Counted from the first letter of the stretch, positions 1-9,113 are shown. The stretch is 64,000 nucleotides of DNA from Ramlibacter tataouinensis (GCF_027941915.1 NZ_CP116009.1:2790001-2854000); one strand, 5' to 3'. The notes: generated by a model not told the origin, from the letters alone. Numbers and translations are program-made.

Positions 1-44
1 GGTTCAAGGTGTCGCCGGCCGCCGCGGACGATCGCGCCGGGTGA
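1..44 (+). CDS. C-terminal tail of upstream gene, probably CorC/HlyC family (partial)
   Basis: The reading frame starting at base 3 gives the tail [13 protein letters not shown] and stops with TGA at 42-44. That stop overlaps the GTG start of lnt by four bases (GTGA), which indicates translational coupling. In many proteobacteria the gene directly upstream of lnt encodes CorC, a CBS-domain protein, and the FKVSP-like ending fits that family. The identification is inference from position and about a dozen residues; that a coding tail is present is better supported than its name. Confidence 0.5.
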   Translation, partial: FKVSPAAADDRAG

Positions 45-1576
45 CACGCGCGGCCGCGCCCATGGTCGTGGGCGGGCTGGCGCCGCTCGCCGGACTGGCG
101 CAGGCGTTCTCCATTGCCTGGCCCGCCACCGGCCAGCCCCTGTGGTGGCTGCAGCTCGCCTCGCTGGCGCTGTTCTGCGCGGCGCTGAATGCAACCGCCA
201 CGGTCCGGCAAGCTTTCTTCGCAGGCTGGCTGTTCGCCGTGGCCTGGCTGGCCGGCACCTTCTGGTGGCTGTTCATCTCCATGCACACCTACGGCGGGCT
301 GGCGGCGCCGCTCGCGGCGCTCGCCGTGCTGGCGCTGGCCGCGTTCCTGGGGGCCTACTACGCCACCGCGGCCGCGGTGTTCCGCTGGTTGGCGCCGCGC
401 GGCCTGATGGCTGGGGCGGCCGCCTTCGCGGCGCTGTGGCTGCTGGCGGAGCTGCTGCGCGCCGAGTGGTTCACCGGCTTTCCCTGGGGCGCCGGCGGCT
501 ATGCCCACGTCGACGGCCCCCTGGCCTTCCTGGCGCCCTGGACCGGCGCGTACGGCATCGGCCTGATCGCCGCTGCCGCGGCTTTCGCCCTGTCCCGGCT
601 GCACGAAATGCGCCGCTCGCGCGGCTATTGGGCCGGCCTCGTCGGCGCGGCCTTGCTGCTGGCGGCCTGCGCCCAGGTGGATGCGCGGCATGGAGATGCC
701 GCTGGCGAGCCCCTGTCGGTCACGCTGCTGCAAGGGAACATCCCGCAGGACGAGAAGTTCGAGTCCGGCAGCGGGGTGCCGCTGGCGCTGGACTGGTACG
801 GCCAGCAGTTGCAGGCCAGCCGCTCCAGCCTGACGGTGGCGCCGGAAACGGCCATTCCGCTGCTGCCGCAGCAGCTGCCCGAAGGCTACCTGCAGGCCCT
901 CGCCGCGCGCTTCGGCCAGGGCGGCCAGGCGGCGCTGGTCGGCATCCCGCTGGGCAGCTTCGAGCAGGGCTACACCAATTCGGTGGTGGGCCTCAAGCCC
1001 GGCGCCGACGCCTATCGCTACGACAAGCACCACCTGGTGCCCTTCGGCGAGTTCATCCCGCCGCTGTTCCGCTGGTTCACCGACCTGATGAACATCCCGC
1101 TGGGCGATTTCAACCGCGGCGCCGTCGGCCAGCCCTCGTTCGAATGGCAGGGCCAGCGCCTGGCGCCCAACGTCTGCTACGAGGACCTGTTCGGCGACGA
1201 ACTGGCGGCGCGTTTCGCCGATCCGGCGCGCGCGCCGACGGTGTTCGTCAACGTGAGCAACATCGGCTGGTTCGGCAACACCATCGCGATCGACCAGCAC
1301 CTGCACATCAGCCGCATGCGCGCCCTCGAATTCGCGCGGCCGGTGATCCGCGCCACCAACACCGGCGCCACCGCCATCATCGACCACCGCGGCCGCGTGA
1401 CGCATGCGCTGGAGCGTTTCAGCCGGGGCGTGCTCACCGGCGAGGTGCAGGGGCGCGAGGGGGTGACGCCCTACGCGCAGTGGGCCGCGCGCCTGGGCCT
1501 GTGGCCGTTGTGGCTCCTCGGCCTTGCTCCTGCTTTCGCAGCGATGGTGCGGCTTCGCAGGAGAGCGGCCACTTAA
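41..1576 (+). CDS. lnt: Apolipoprotein N-acyltransferase
   Basis: Lnt transfers an acyl chain from phospholipid to the N-terminal cysteine of apolipoproteins in the inner membrane, the last step of lipoprotein maturation. The 511-residue product has an N-terminal half rich in membrane segments (about residues 10-200) and a C-terminal nitrilase-like domain. The three catalytic residues are visible: Glu269 in APETAIPLL, Lys329 in [12 protein letters not shown] and Cys379 in NVCYEDLFG. The GTG start overlaps the stop of the preceding gene. Length and layout match the family (E. coli Lnt is 512 residues). It is followed by glyQ after 11 bases. Confidence 0.96.
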   Translation: MTRAAAPMVVGGLAPLAGLAQAFSIAWPATGQPLWWLQLASLALFCAALNATATVRQAFFAGWLFAVAWLAGTFWWLFISMHTYGGLAAPLAALAVLALAAFLGAYYATAAAVFRWLAPRGLMAGAAAFAALWLLAELLRAEWFTGFPWGAGGYAHVDGPLAFLAPWTGAYGIGLIAAAAAFALSRLHEMRRSRGYWAGLVGAALLLAACAQVDARHGDAAGEPLSVTLLQGNIPQDEKFESGSGVPLALDWYGQQLQASRSSLTVAPETAIPLLPQQLPEGYLQALAARFGQGGQAALVGIPLGSFEQGYTNSVVGLKPGADAYRYDKHHLVPFGEFIPPLFRWFTDLMNIPLGDFNRGAVGQPSFEWQGQRLAPNVCYEDLFGDELAARFADPARAPTVFVNVSNIGWFGNTIAIDQHLHISRMRALEFARPVIRATNTGATAIIDHRGRVTHALERFSRGVLTGEVQGREGVTPYAQWAARLGLWPLWLLGLAPAFAAMVRLRRRAAT

Positions 1577-1579
1577 AAT
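1574..1579 (+). promoter_or_regulatory. Possible -10 element of a glyQ promoter
   Basis: The hexamer TAAAAT overlaps the lnt stop codon and lies eight bases before the glyQ ATG. If used, transcription would start at or within two bases of the ATG, giving a leaderless glyQS transcript. No convincing -35 hexamer is visible at the expected distance, so this is a weak call. Confidence 0.3.
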
Positions 1580-1587
1580 CGGGCCAA

Positions 1588-2517
1588 ATGCTCACCTTCC
1601 AGCAAATCATCCTCAAGCTGCAGGCCTACTGGGATGCCCAGGGTTGCGCGCTGCTGCAGCCGTACGACATGGAGGTGGGCGCCGGCACCTCGCACACCGC
1701 CACCTTCCTGCGCGCCATCGGTCCCGAGCCCTGGAAAGCTGCCTACGTGCAGCCCAGTCGCCGGCCCAAGGACGGCCGCTACGGCGAGAACCCCAACCGG
1801 CTGCAGCACTACTACCAGTACCAGGTGGTGCTCAAGCCGGCGCCGGCCGACATCCTGGAGCTGTACCTGGGCTCGCTGCAGGCGCTCGGCTTCGACCTGA
1901 AGAAGAACGACATCCGCTTCGTCGAGGACGACTGGGAGAACCCGACGCTGGGCGCCTGGGGCCTGGGCTGGGAGGTCTGGCTCAATGGCATGGAGGTGAC
2001 GCAGTTCACCTACTTCCAGCAGGTCGGCGGCATCGACTGCAAGCCGGCCACCGGCGAGATCACCTACGGCCTGGAGCGCCTGGCCATGTACCTGCAGGGC
2101 GTGGACAACGTCTACGACCTGACCTGGACCGAGGGGCTGACGTACGGCGACGTCTACCTGCAGAACGAGCGCGAGCAGTCGGCCTACAACTTCGAGCACA
2201 GCGACGCGGAGTTCCTGTTCACCGCCTTCGGCGCCCACGAGAAGCAGGCGCAGCACCTGATGCAGCAGCAGCTGGCGCTGCCGGCCTACGAGCAGGTGCT
2301 CAAGGCCGCGCATTCGTTCAACCTGCTGGACGCGCGCGGGGCGATCAGCGTCACCGAGCGCGCCGCCTACATCGGCCGCATCCGCAACCTGGCGCGCAGC
2401 GTGGCCCAGAGCTACCTGCTCAGCCGCCAGCGACTGGGATTCCCGATGGCACCGAAGGCCTGGGCCGAGGCTGCCACCGCCAAGATGGTGGCCGACAAGC
2501 TGGTGGAGGCTGCGTGA
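1588..2517 (+). CDS. glyQ: Glycine--tRNA ligase alpha subunit
   Basis: GlyQ is the catalytic subunit of the bacterial alpha2beta2 glycyl-tRNA synthetase, which forms glycyl-adenylate and charges tRNA-Gly. The 309-residue protein starts [15 protein letters not shown] and carries the strongly conserved stretches [19 protein letters not shown] and [18 protein letters not shown]. The ATG at 1588 is chosen because it gives the family-typical N terminus. Its stop overlaps the glyS start (TGATG), so the two subunits are translationally coupled. Confidence 0.97.
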   Translation: MLTFQQIILKLQAYWDAQGCALLQPYDMEVGAGTSHTATFLRAIGPEPWKAAYVQPSRRPKDGRYGENPNRLQHYYQYQVVLKPAPADILELYLGSLQALGFDLKKNDIRFVEDDWENPTLGAWGLGWEVWLNGMEVTQFTYFQQVGGIDCKPATGEITYGLERLAMYLQGVDNVYDLTWTEGLTYGDVYLQNEREQSAYNFEHSDAEFLFTAFGAHEKQAQHLMQQQLALPAYEQVLKAAHSFNLLDARGAISVTERAAYIGRIRNLARSVAQSYLLSRQRLGFPMAPKAWAEAATAKMVADKLVEAA

Positions 2518-4622
2518 TGGCCACCGACAACCTGCTGGTCGAACTGCTGGTCGAGGAACTGCCGCCCAAGGCCCTGAAGAAGCTGGGCGAGGCGTTCGGC
2601 GCCACGCTGCTGGAGCAACTGAGGGCGCAGGGCCTGGCCGGCGAAGGCTCGGTGCTCACGCCCTATGCCTCGCCGCGCCGGCTGGCCGCGCACGTCACCC
2701 GGGTGGCGGACCGCGCCGCCGACAAGGCGGTGTCGCAGAAGCTGATGCCGGTCAGCGTCGGCTTGGATGCGCAGGGCCAGCCGACGCCGGCGCTGCTGAA
2801 GAAGCTGCAGGCGCTGGGGGCAGACGCCTCCGCCGTGGCAGGCCTCAAGCGCGTGATGGACGGCAAGGCCGAAGCCCTGTTCCATGAAAGCACGGCCCGC
2901 GGCGCGACGCTGGCCGAGGGTCTGCAAAAGGCCCTGGCCGAAGCGATCGCGCGCCTGCCGATTCCCAAGGTCATGACCTACCAGCTGGCCGACGGCTGGA
3001 CCGACGTGAAGTTCGTGCGCCCGGCCCATGCGCTGGTGGCGCTGCACGGCAGCCAGGTAATCCCGGTCCAGGCGCTGGGCCTGCAGGCTGGCCGCGTGAC
3101 CGAAGGCCATCGCTTCGAGTCGGCCGGCGCCGTTTCGGTGCCGGATGCGGACAGCTACGCCCGCGTGCTGCTGGAGCAGGGCGCGGTGATCGCCGGCTTC
3201 GAGGAGCGCCGCGCCGAGATCGCGCGCCAGCTCGCCGCCGTCGCCGCCCAGGTGGGCGAGGGCGCCCGCCCGATCGAGGACGACGCGCTGCTCGACGAAG
3301 TGACGGCGCTGGTCGAGCGCCCCAACGTGCTGGCCTGCGCCTTCGAGCGCGAGTTCCTGCAGGTGCCGCAGGAGTGCCTGATTCTCACGATGAAGGCCAA
3401 CCAGAAGTACTTCCCGCTGCTGGACGCCCAGGGCCGGCTCACCCACCGCTTCCTGGTGGTGAGCAACATCCGCCCCGAGGACCCCGGCGCGGTGATCGGC
3501 GGCAACGAGCGCGTGGTGCGCCCGCGGCTGGCCGATGCCAAGTTCTTCTTCGACCAGGATCGCAAGAAGCCGCTCGAATCGCGGGTCGACGGCCTGGCCA
3601 AGGTCGTGTACCACAACAAGCTGGGCACCCAGGGCGAGCGCATCGAGCGCGTGCGCGCGCTGGCCAAGGTGATCGGCGCGCAGATGGGCAGCGACGAGCT
3701 GGCGGTGCACGCCGACAAGGCCGCGCGGCTGGCCAAGGCCGACCTGCTGACCGACATGGTGGGCGAGTTCCCCGAGCTGCAGGGCATCATGGGCCGCTAC
3801 TACGCGCTGGCCGACGGCCTGCCGGCCGGGATGGCCGATGCGATCGAGGACCACTACAAGCCGCGCTTTGCCGGCGACAGCCTGCCGCGCGGCGACGTCG
3901 GCATCGCGGTGGCGCTGGCCGACAAGCTGGAGACCCTGGTCGGCCTGTTCTCGATCGGCCAGCTGCCCAGCGGCGACAAGGACCCGTTCGCGCTGCGCCG
4001 CCACGCGCTGGGCATCGTGCGCATACTGCTCGAGCGCGACCTGCCGCTGCAGATGGATCCGCTCATCGCCGAATCGCTGGCGCTGTTCCCGCAGGCGCCG
4101 GCCGGCACCGGCGCGCAACTGGCCGACTTCATCTACGACCGGCTGGCCGGCCTGCTGCGCGAGCAGGGCTACACGGCGCAGGAGGTCGATGCCGTGCTGT
4201 CGCTGCGGCCGCAGCGGCTGGGCGACGTGGTCAAGCGGCTGGCAGCGGTGCGCGCGTTCGCGGCCCTGCCCGAGGCGCCGGCGCTGGCCGCCGCCAACAA
4301 GCGCATCGGCAACATCCTGAAGAAGGCCGACGGTCCGGTGGATCCGCACGCCGCGGAAGGTCTGCTGCGCGAGGAGGCGGAGAAGGCGCTGTACGCCGCC
4401 ATGCGCCAGACGGCGCCGGCGGCCCAGGCCCAGTTCGAGGCCGGCGACTACACCGCCTCGCTGCAGACGCTGGCGGCCTTGCGCGCCCCGGTCGATGCGT
4501 TCTTCGACGGCGTGATGGTCAACGCCGAGGAAACCGACCTGCGGCTGAACCGGCTGGGCCTGCTGGCGACGCTGCACCGGGCGATGAACCGCGTGGCCGA
4601 CCTGTCGCGCCTGGCCGCCTGA
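2517..4622 (+). CDS. glyS: Glycine--tRNA ligase beta subunit
   Basis: GlyS is the beta subunit of the heterotetrameric glycyl-tRNA synthetase and provides most tRNA contacts. The 701-residue product begins [20 protein letters not shown] and contains the family motifs MKANQKYFPLLDAQG and KFFFDQDRK, with an HD-like central domain and a C-terminal anticodon-binding DALR-like region. The start at 2517 overlaps glyQ by one base and gives the expected N terminus; the longer open frame upstream is antisense-free noise in the glyQ region. Length is typical for Burkholderiales. Confidence 0.97.
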   Translation: MATDNLLVELLVEELPPKALKKLGEAFGATLLEQLRAQGLAGEGSVLTPYASPRRLAAHVTRVADRAADKAVSQKLMPVSVGLDAQGQPTPALLKKLQALGADASAVAGLKRVMDGKAEALFHESTARGATLAEGLQKALAEAIARLPIPKVMTYQLADGWTDVKFVRPAHALVALHGSQVIPVQALGLQAGRVTEGHRFESAGAVSVPDADSYARVLLEQGAVIAGFEERRAEIARQLAAVAAQVGEGARPIEDDALLDEVTALVERPNVLACAFEREFLQVPQECLILTMKANQKYFPLLDAQGRLTHRFLVVSNIRPEDPGAVIGGNERVVRPRLADAKFFFDQDRKKPLESRVDGLAKVVYHNKLGTQGERIERVRALAKVIGAQMGSDELAVHADKAARLAKADLLTDMVGEFPELQGIMGRYYALADGLPAGMADAIEDHYKPRFAGDSLPRGDVGIAVALADKLETLVGLFSIGQLPSGDKDPFALRRHALGIVRILLERDLPLQMDPLIAESLALFPQAPAGTGAQLADFIYDRLAGLLREQGYTAQEVDAVLSLRPQRLGDVVKRLAAVRAFAALPEAPALAAANKRIGNILKKADGPVDPHAAEGLLREEAEKALYAAMRQTAPAAQAQFEAGDYTASLQTLAALRAPVDAFFDGVMVNAEETDLRLNRLGLLATLHRAMNRVADLSRLAA

Positions 4623-4635
4623 GCCCGCAAGCCGC

Positions 4636-5202
4636 ATGAAGCTCGTCATCCTCGACCGCGACGGCACCATCAATGCGGACAGCGACGAGTACATCAAGTC
4701 GCCGCAGGAGTGGGAGCCGCTGCCCGGCGCGCTGGAAGCGATCGCCCGCCTGAACCACGCCGGCTGGCACGTGGCGATCGCCTCCAACCAGTCGGGCCTG
4801 GGGCGCGGGCTGTTCGACGTGGCCACGCTCAACGCCATGAACGCCAAGATGCACAAGCTGCTGGCGGCCCATGGCGGCCGCGTCGATGCGATCTTCTATT
4901 GCCCGCACACGCCGGAGGACGGCTGCGGCTGCCGCAAGCCGCTGGCCGGCCTGTTCGAGCAGATCGGCGAGCGCTTCGGCGTCGAGCTCAAGGGCGTGCC
5001 GGCGGTCGGCGACAGCCTGCGCGACATGCAGGCGGCGGTGGCCGCCGGCTGCGAGCCGCACCTGGTGCTGACCGGCAAGGGCGCGCCCTATCGCGGCCAG
5101 CCCCTGCCGGACAGCTTCCCCGCCGACACCCGGGTGCACGAGGACCTGGCGGCGTTCGCCGAATACCTGGTGGGGCGGCCGGCGCCGCGCCCGCAGGCCT
5201 GA
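4636..5202 (+). CDS. gmhB: D-glycero-beta-D-manno-heptose 1,7-bisphosphate 7-phosphatase
   Basis: GmhB removes the C7 phosphate in the ADP-heptose pathway for lipopolysaccharide inner core. The 188-residue HAD-superfamily protein has the nucleophile motif LDRDGTIN (Asp7 and Asp9) at the N terminus. It also has the zinc-knuckle CPHTPEDGCGC near residues 95-105 that distinguishes GmhB from other HAD phosphatases. It sits 13 bases after glyS and 4 bases before plsC, consistent with one envelope/translation operon. Confidence 0.93.
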   Translation: MKLVILDRDGTINADSDEYIKSPQEWEPLPGALEAIARLNHAGWHVAIASNQSGLGRGLFDVATLNAMNAKMHKLLAAHGGRVDAIFYCPHTPEDGCGCRKPLAGLFEQIGERFGVELKGVPAVGDSLRDMQAAVAAGCEPHLVLTGKGAPYRGQPLPDSFPADTRVHEDLAAFAEYLVGRPAPRPQA

Positions 5203-5206
5203 TCCC

Positions 5207-5941
5207 ATGGCGTTTGTTCGATCGGCGCTGCACGCGCTGTGGATGCTGGTGACGGTGGTGCCCTGGGCGCTGTGGATGGTGCTCGCCTCGATCTGGGCCA
5301 ACGGCGAGCAGATGTACTGGAAGGCCGCGCGCTGGCTGCGCTGGCAGATCGGCGCGGCGCGCATCCTGTGCGGCATCGAGGTGCGCGTGACCGGCATGGA
5401 GCACCTGCCGGACGGCAAGACCAGCCCGGCGATCCTGCTGGTCAAGCACCAGTCCACGCTGGAGACCTTCCTGATGCCCACGCTGATGCCGCACCCGCTG
5501 GCCTACGTGTTCAAGCGCGAGCTGATCTACATCCCGTTCTTCGGCTGGGCGATCGGGCGCATGGACATGATCCACATCGACCGCCGCAAGCGCGCCCAGG
5601 CGTTCAACAGGGTGGTCGAACAGGGCAAGCGCCTGCTCGCGCAAGGCATCTGGATCATCATGTTCCCGGAAGGCACGCGCATCCCGCGCGGCCGGCAGGG
5701 CACCTACAAGACCGGCGGCACCCGGCTGGCGGTGGCCACCGGCGCGCCCGTGATCCCGATCGCGGTGAGCTCGGCCAAGGTCTGGCCGCGCAAGGCCTTC
5801 ATCAAGCGACCCGGCCTGGTCGACGTCTCGATCGGCCGGCCGATTCCCAGCCAGGGGCGCGATCCCGACGAGCTGATGCGCCAGGTCGAGACCTGGATCG
5901 AAGCCGAGATGCGCCGGCTCGACCCCGAGGCCTACCGCTAG
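5207..5941 (+). CDS. plsC: 1-acyl-sn-glycerol-3-phosphate acyltransferase
   Basis: PlsC acylates lysophosphatidic acid to phosphatidic acid at the inner membrane. The 244-residue protein has a hydrophobic N terminus (about residues 5-30), the acyltransferase block I as KHQSTLET and the later motif FPEGTRIPRG. Block I reads H-x4-E rather than the textbook H-x4-D; this variant occurs in other betaproteobacterial PlsC-like proteins, so I do not read it as inactivation. It follows gmhB after four bases and is probably co-transcribed. Confidence 0.92.
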   Translation: MAFVRSALHALWMLVTVVPWALWMVLASIWANGEQMYWKAARWLRWQIGAARILCGIEVRVTGMEHLPDGKTSPAILLVKHQSTLETFLMPTLMPHPLAYVFKRELIYIPFFGWAIGRMDMIHIDRRKRAQAFNRVVEQGKRLLAQGIWIIMFPEGTRIPRGRQGTYKTGGTRLAVATGAPVIPIAVSSAKVWPRKAFIKRPGLVDVSIGRPIPSQGRDPDELMRQVETWIEAEMRRLDPEAYR

Positions 5942-5971
5942 CGGCGCATCGCTGCCCGCAAGCGCGCTGCC

Positions 5972-5977
5972 TATACT
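5972..5977 (+). promoter_or_regulatory. -10 element (TATACT) for the metallopeptidase gene
   Basis: TATACT matches the sigma-70 consensus at five of six positions and ends seven bases before the GTG start at 5985. Transcription would begin at or next to the start codon, predicting a leaderless mRNA. No strong -35 box is seen upstream. Confidence 0.45.
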
Positions 5978-5984
5978 GCCCGCC

Positions 5985-6893
5985 GTGCTGAAGTTCCTGC
6001 AGCTCACGCTCGATTTCCTCGATCCCGCGCCGGCGGCCTCCGCGCCTGCAAAGCCTGCCGTCCAACCGGCGCCGCTGCCCGAACCCGAGCCGGCCGCGCC
6101 GCCGGCCGAGCCGCTGGCGGCGGTGCTCGCCCCGGCCACCTTCCACCACCCGCGCGCCAACCGGCAGGCCACGCTGGGCGGCACCTTCGTGGCCTACGAG
6201 TTCCGCCGGCGGCGCCGCCGCAGCATCGGCTTTGTCGTCGGCGCCGAAGGCCTGACGGTCAGCGCGCCGAACTGGGTGCCGCTGCGCGAAGTCGATGCCG
6301 CGGTGCAGGAAAAATCCGGCTGGATCCTGGCCAAGCTGCAGGCCGCGCGCCAGCGCCAGGACAAGCTCGAATCGGCTCGCATCGAATGGAAGGACGGCGC
6401 CAGCTTCCCGTTCCTGGGCGAGCCGGTGATCGTGGTGCTGGACCCGCGCCGCGGCACCGGCGCCGTGCTGAACACCGACGCCCAGGCGCTGCCCGGCGTG
6501 CCGCGGCTGACGCTGCACGTCGGCCTGCCGCAGGACGCGGCGCCCGAGAAGATCCGCGACGTGGTGCAGGCCTGGCTGATGCGGCAGGCCCGGCGCCTGT
6601 TCACCGAGCGACTGGACCACTTCGCTCCGCTGCTGGCCGTGCAGTGGCGCAAGCTGGCGCTGAGCAACGCCGGCACGCGCTGGGGAACGGCCCACTCGGA
6701 CGGCACCATCCGGTTGAACTGGCGGCTTGTGCATTTCCGCCTGCCGGTGATCGACTACGTGGTCGCGCACGAGCTGTCGCACCTGCGGGTGATGGACCAC
6801 AGTCCGCGCTTCTGGGACACGGTCGCCACCGTGGTGCCGGACTACGCCCAGCTGCGCGGCCAGCTCAAGGACGAGGCGATACCGGGCTGGTGA
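5985..6893 (+). CDS. YgjP-like (DUF45/M48-type) zinc metallopeptidase
   Basis: This is a predicted cytoplasmic or membrane-associated metal hydrolase of the YgjP/SprT-like group; the substrate is unknown. The 302-residue protein has a Pro/Ala-rich N-terminal linker (about residues 12-50), then the YgjP domain. Zinc-binding HELSH is at residues 262-266 in VVAHELSHLRVMDHSPRFW. SNAGTRWGTAHSDGTIRLNWR is also typical of the family, where the strand before the helix carries a conserved W-G pair. GTG is the only start giving the full N terminus. It lies convergent to the MBL-fold gene. Confidence 0.85.
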   Translation: MLKFLQLTLDFLDPAPAASAPAKPAVQPAPLPEPEPAAPPAEPLAAVLAPATFHHPRANRQATLGGTFVAYEFRRRRRRSIGFVVGAEGLTVSAPNWVPLREVDAAVQEKSGWILAKLQAARQRQDKLESARIEWKDGASFPFLGEPVIVVLDPRRGTGAVLNTDAQALPGVPRLTLHVGLPQDAAPEKIRDVVQAWLMRQARRLFTERLDHFAPLLAVQWRKLALSNAGTRWGTAHSDGTIRLNWRLVHFRLPVIDYVVAHELSHLRVMDHSPRFWDTVATVVPDYAQLRGQLKDEAIPGW

Positions 6894-6939
6894 ACGGCGG
6901 GGCGAACGCCGCAGCCCTGCCGTCGCACCCGGCCGTCCG

Positions 6940-8010
6940 TCAGCCGGCGGCGAAGCGCCAGACGCCGTCGGCACCGCGCTCGCGCCGCAACCGGCCCTCG
7001 TACCAGAGCGCGTGCAGGTGGGCCACCGCTTCGCCCATGGCGAAGGTGGTCTGGTGCAGGTCGAGCTTGCGCTTGAACAGCACCGGCAGCATCTCGGCCG
7101 CCGTGCGCGGCCGCTCGGCGCAGGCCTGCAGCACATCGGCCAGCCGCTCGCGGTGGTGCTCATGCAACTGGTCGATGCGGCGGTGCAGGCCGGTGAAGGG
7201 CTTGCCGTGCGAGGGCAGCACCCGCGTGTCCTGCGGCAGCCGGCGCAGCCGCTCGATCGAAGACAGGAACAGCTGGAGCGGGTTGGACTCCGGCTCCACG
7301 TCGTAGACGCTGATGTTGGTGGAAATGCGCGGCAGCACCATGTCGCCGCTGATCAGCAGCTTCAGCTCCGGGCAGAACAGCGAGATGTGCTCGGGCGCGT
7401 GCCCGTAGCCGGCGATGCACTGCCAGTCGCGCCCGCCGATGCGGACCTGATCGCCGTCCTGCAGCCGCCGGAAGCTGCGCGGCACGTCCGGCACCATGCT
7501 CGGGTAGTAGCTGGCGCGCGCGCGGATCTTCTCGATCGATTCCGGGTCGCTGAGGCCATGCGAGGCGAAGAAATCGGCCGCGGCCGCGCCGCCGAAGCCG
7601 GTGGTGCTCTGCGAGGCGACCCGGGCGGCGTTGAAGTCGGTGGCGCTGATCCACAGCCGGCAGGTGTGCTCCGACGTGGTCCAGCGCTGGCACAGCCAGT
7701 GCGCCAGGCCGATGTGGTCGGGGTGCATGTGGGTGACCATCACGCGCAGCACCGGCAGGCCCTCCAGCGAGGAGGCGAACACCTCTTCCCACTGTGCCTT
7801 GGCTTCGTCGCGGGCGATGCAGCAGTCCACCACGGTCCAGCCGGCCTGCCCGTCCAGTTCGTCGCGCAGCAGCCAGAGGTTGATGTGGTCCAGGGCGAAC
7901 GGCAACGCCATGCGGACCCAGCGCACACCCGGCGCGATCTCCAGCGTGCGCCCGGGCGCGGGCAGGGTGTCGCCCAGGGGGTAGTTCAGCTCGGCTTCTT
8001 GGAGATTCAT
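6940..8010 (-). CDS. MBL-fold metallo-hydrolase, probable LiuR target
   Basis: The 356-residue product is a metallo-beta-lactamase-fold hydrolase. The metal-binding motif HMHPDH is at residues 94-99, further ligands are likely in GYGHAPEHISLF and in SGDMVLP, and a C-terminal winged-helix-like region follows (about residues 270-350). Such proteins hydrolyse thioesters or phosphoesters; here the substrate is unknown. The gene is divergent from liuR across a palindromic operator, which suggests control by LiuR and a role in acyl-CoA or branched-chain catabolism. The start ATG is preceded by a run of GG on the minus strand (CCTTTCC complement). Confidence 0.85.
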   Translation of the reverse strand: MNLQEAELNYPLGDTLPAPGRTLEIAPGVRWVRMALPFALDHINLWLLRDELDGQAGWTVVDCCIARDEAKAQWEEVFASSLEGLPVLRVMVTHMHPDHIGLAHWLCQRWTTSEHTCRLWISATDFNAARVASQSTTGFGGAAAADFFASHGLSDPESIEKIRARASYYPSMVPDVPRSFRRLQDGDQVRIGGRDWQCIAGYGHAPEHISLFCPELKLLISGDMVLPRISTNISVYDVEPESNPLQLFLSSIERLRRLPQDTRVLPSHGKPFTGLHRRIDQLHEHHRERLADVLQACAERPRTAAEMLPVLFKRKLDLHQTTFAMGEAVAHLHALWYEGRLRRERGADGVWRFAAG

Positions 8011-8037
8011 GGAAAGGGGTCCTGCGGTACGGCGGAA

Positions 8038-8066
8038 TTGACGTTGACGTAAACGTCAGATGTAAT
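8038..8066 (+). promoter_or_regulatory. LiuR-type operator and promoter between the MBL gene and liuR
   Basis: Bases 8038-8059 form a near-perfect 22-bp palindrome with core GACGTTGACGTAAACGTC. A -35 hexamer TTGACG (8038-8043) and a -10 hexamer TGTAAT (8061-8066) are separated by 17 bases and point toward liuR. The operator therefore covers the -35 and spacer, consistent with autorepression. The same palindrome, without the one mismatch, recurs just after liuR. Confidence 0.7.
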
Positions 8067-8123
8067 CGGCCATTCTAGGGACCCCGGCCGCGGGCCCCTG
8101 TCTCCCGCCGAACAGCCCTTCGA

Positions 8124-8537
8124 ATGGCCACCACCTACACCATCAGCGACCTGGCGCGCGAGTTCGACCTCACCACCCGGGCGATGCGCTTCTACGAGGA
8201 CATGGGGCTGCTGCAGCCCGAGCGCTCGGGGCCGGGCGGGCGCAACCGCGTCTACAGCGCGCGCGACCGCACCCGGCTGAAGCTGACGCTGCGCGCCAAG
8301 CGACTGGGTCTGTCGCTGTCGGAAGCGCGCGAGCTGATCGACATGTACGACAGCCCGCGCGACACCGGCCCGCAACTGCGCAAGTTCCTCGCCATCCTGG
8401 CCCAGCACCGCAAGCAGCTGGAAGAGCAGCTGGCCGACCTGCAGGCCAACCTGGACGAGGTCAAGGAGCACGAGCGGGAGGCCAAGGCCCTGCTGGGGCG
8501 CATCGGCAAAGAGGCGCCGCGGGCCCGGCAGGCATAA
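8124..8537 (+). CDS. liuR: MerR-family regulator of branched-chain/acyl-CoA catabolism
   Basis: The 137-residue protein has a MerR winged helix at the N terminus (YTISDLAREFDLTTRAMRFY, then GLLQPERSG) and a long C-terminal dimerisation helix (about residues 85-125). No metal-binding cysteines are present. LiuR-type MerR proteins regulate leucine/isovalerate degradation. The assignment is supported by the adjacent isovaleryl-CoA dehydrogenase and by matching palindromes on both sides of the gene (8038-8059 and 8538-8559). Confidence 0.8.
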   Translation: MATTYTISDLAREFDLTTRAMRFYEDMGLLQPERSGPGGRNRVYSARDRTRLKLTLRAKRLGLSLSEARELIDMYDSPRDTGPQLRKFLAILAQHRKQLEEQLADLQANLDEVKEHEREAKALLGRIGKEAPRARQA

Positions 8538-8559
8538 TTGACGTTTACGTAAACGTCAA
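8538..8559. promoter_or_regulatory. Perfect 22-bp LiuR-type operator
   Basis: A perfect palindrome with core GACGTTTACGTAAACGTC begins directly after the liuR TAA stop (8535-8537) and ends nine bases before the thioesterase ATG. It differs from the upstream copy at one central position. Regulator binding here would control initiation or read-through into the thioesterase and isovaleryl-CoA dehydrogenase genes. Confidence 0.75.
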
Positions 8560-8568
8560 CTCTTGCCC

Positions 8569-9030
8569 ATGGCCAAACCCGATTTCAAGGCGCCGGATCC
8601 CGACTTCGAGGCCCGGGTTCGGGCCAGCTTCGCGCGCCAGAGTGCGATGGAGACGATCGGCGCCCGCATGGTGCGCGCCGAGGCGGGCGAGGTCGAGATC
8701 CAGCTGCCGTGGGCGCCGCACGTGACCCAGCAGCACGGCTTCCTGCACGGCGGCATCGTCGGCGCCGCCCTCGACTCGGCCTGCGGCTATGCCGCGTCCA
8801 CGCTGATGCCGGCCGACGTGGGCGTGCTGAGCATCGAATACAAGGTCAACTTCGTGGCGCCTGCCCGCGGCCAGCGCTTCCGCATGGTCGGCACGGTGAT
8901 CAAGCCCGGGCGCACGATCAGCGTGGTCGAAGGCCGCGCCTATGCGATCGACGAAGGGCGCGAGAAGCTGGTCGCCACCATGAGTGCCACGATGATGGCG
9001 ATCAGCGGCCGCGAGGACATCAAGCACTAA
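8569..9030 (+). CDS. PaaI-family hotdog thioesterase
   Basis: The 153-residue protein is a hotdog-fold acyl-CoA thioesterase of the PaaI/YdiI type. The helix-forming signature QQHGFLHGGIVGAALDSACG (near residues 47-66) contains the HGG turn of the family. The ATG at 8569 is preferred over the in-frame TTG two codons earlier. It probably clears or recycles CoA during branched-chain acyl-CoA breakdown, judging from the LiuR operator just upstream and liuA downstream; the actual substrate is not deducible. Confidence 0.85.
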   Translation: MAKPDFKAPDPDFEARVRASFARQSAMETIGARMVRAEAGEVEIQLPWAPHVTQQHGFLHGGIVGAALDSACGYAASTLMPADVGVLSIEYKVNFVAPARGQRFRMVGTVIKPGRTISVVEGRAYAIDEGREKLVATMSATMMAISGREDIKH

Positions 9031-9041
9031 TGGATCATCCC

Positions 9042-9113
9042 GAAGCGGCCTTCGGCCGCTCCCCTCAAAGGGGCGCCACCAGCGGCCCGGCAGAGCCGGT
9101 TCCGCGGTGGCAC
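9042..9113 (+). repeat. Three-stem intergenic repeat, copy A
   Basis: This 72-base element begins 12 bases after the thioesterase stop. It folds into three consecutive hairpins: AGCGGCC/GGCCGCT with loop TTC, CCCC/GGGG, and a longer GCCACC...GGTGGC stem with an inner CCGGC-AGA-GCCGG. A second copy lies at 20651-20722 in the same orientation and the same position relative to a stop codon. All differences between copies fall in predicted loops. Confidence 0.85.

Noticed and set aside
2412-4856. Minus-strand open frame of about 814 residues antisense to glyS
   Set aside because: No recognisable domain and full overlap with a certain gene.
5207-5941. PlsC with H-x4-E as an inactive enzyme
   Set aside because: The remaining motifs are intact and the same variant occurs in related PlsC-like proteins, so loss of activity is not supported.
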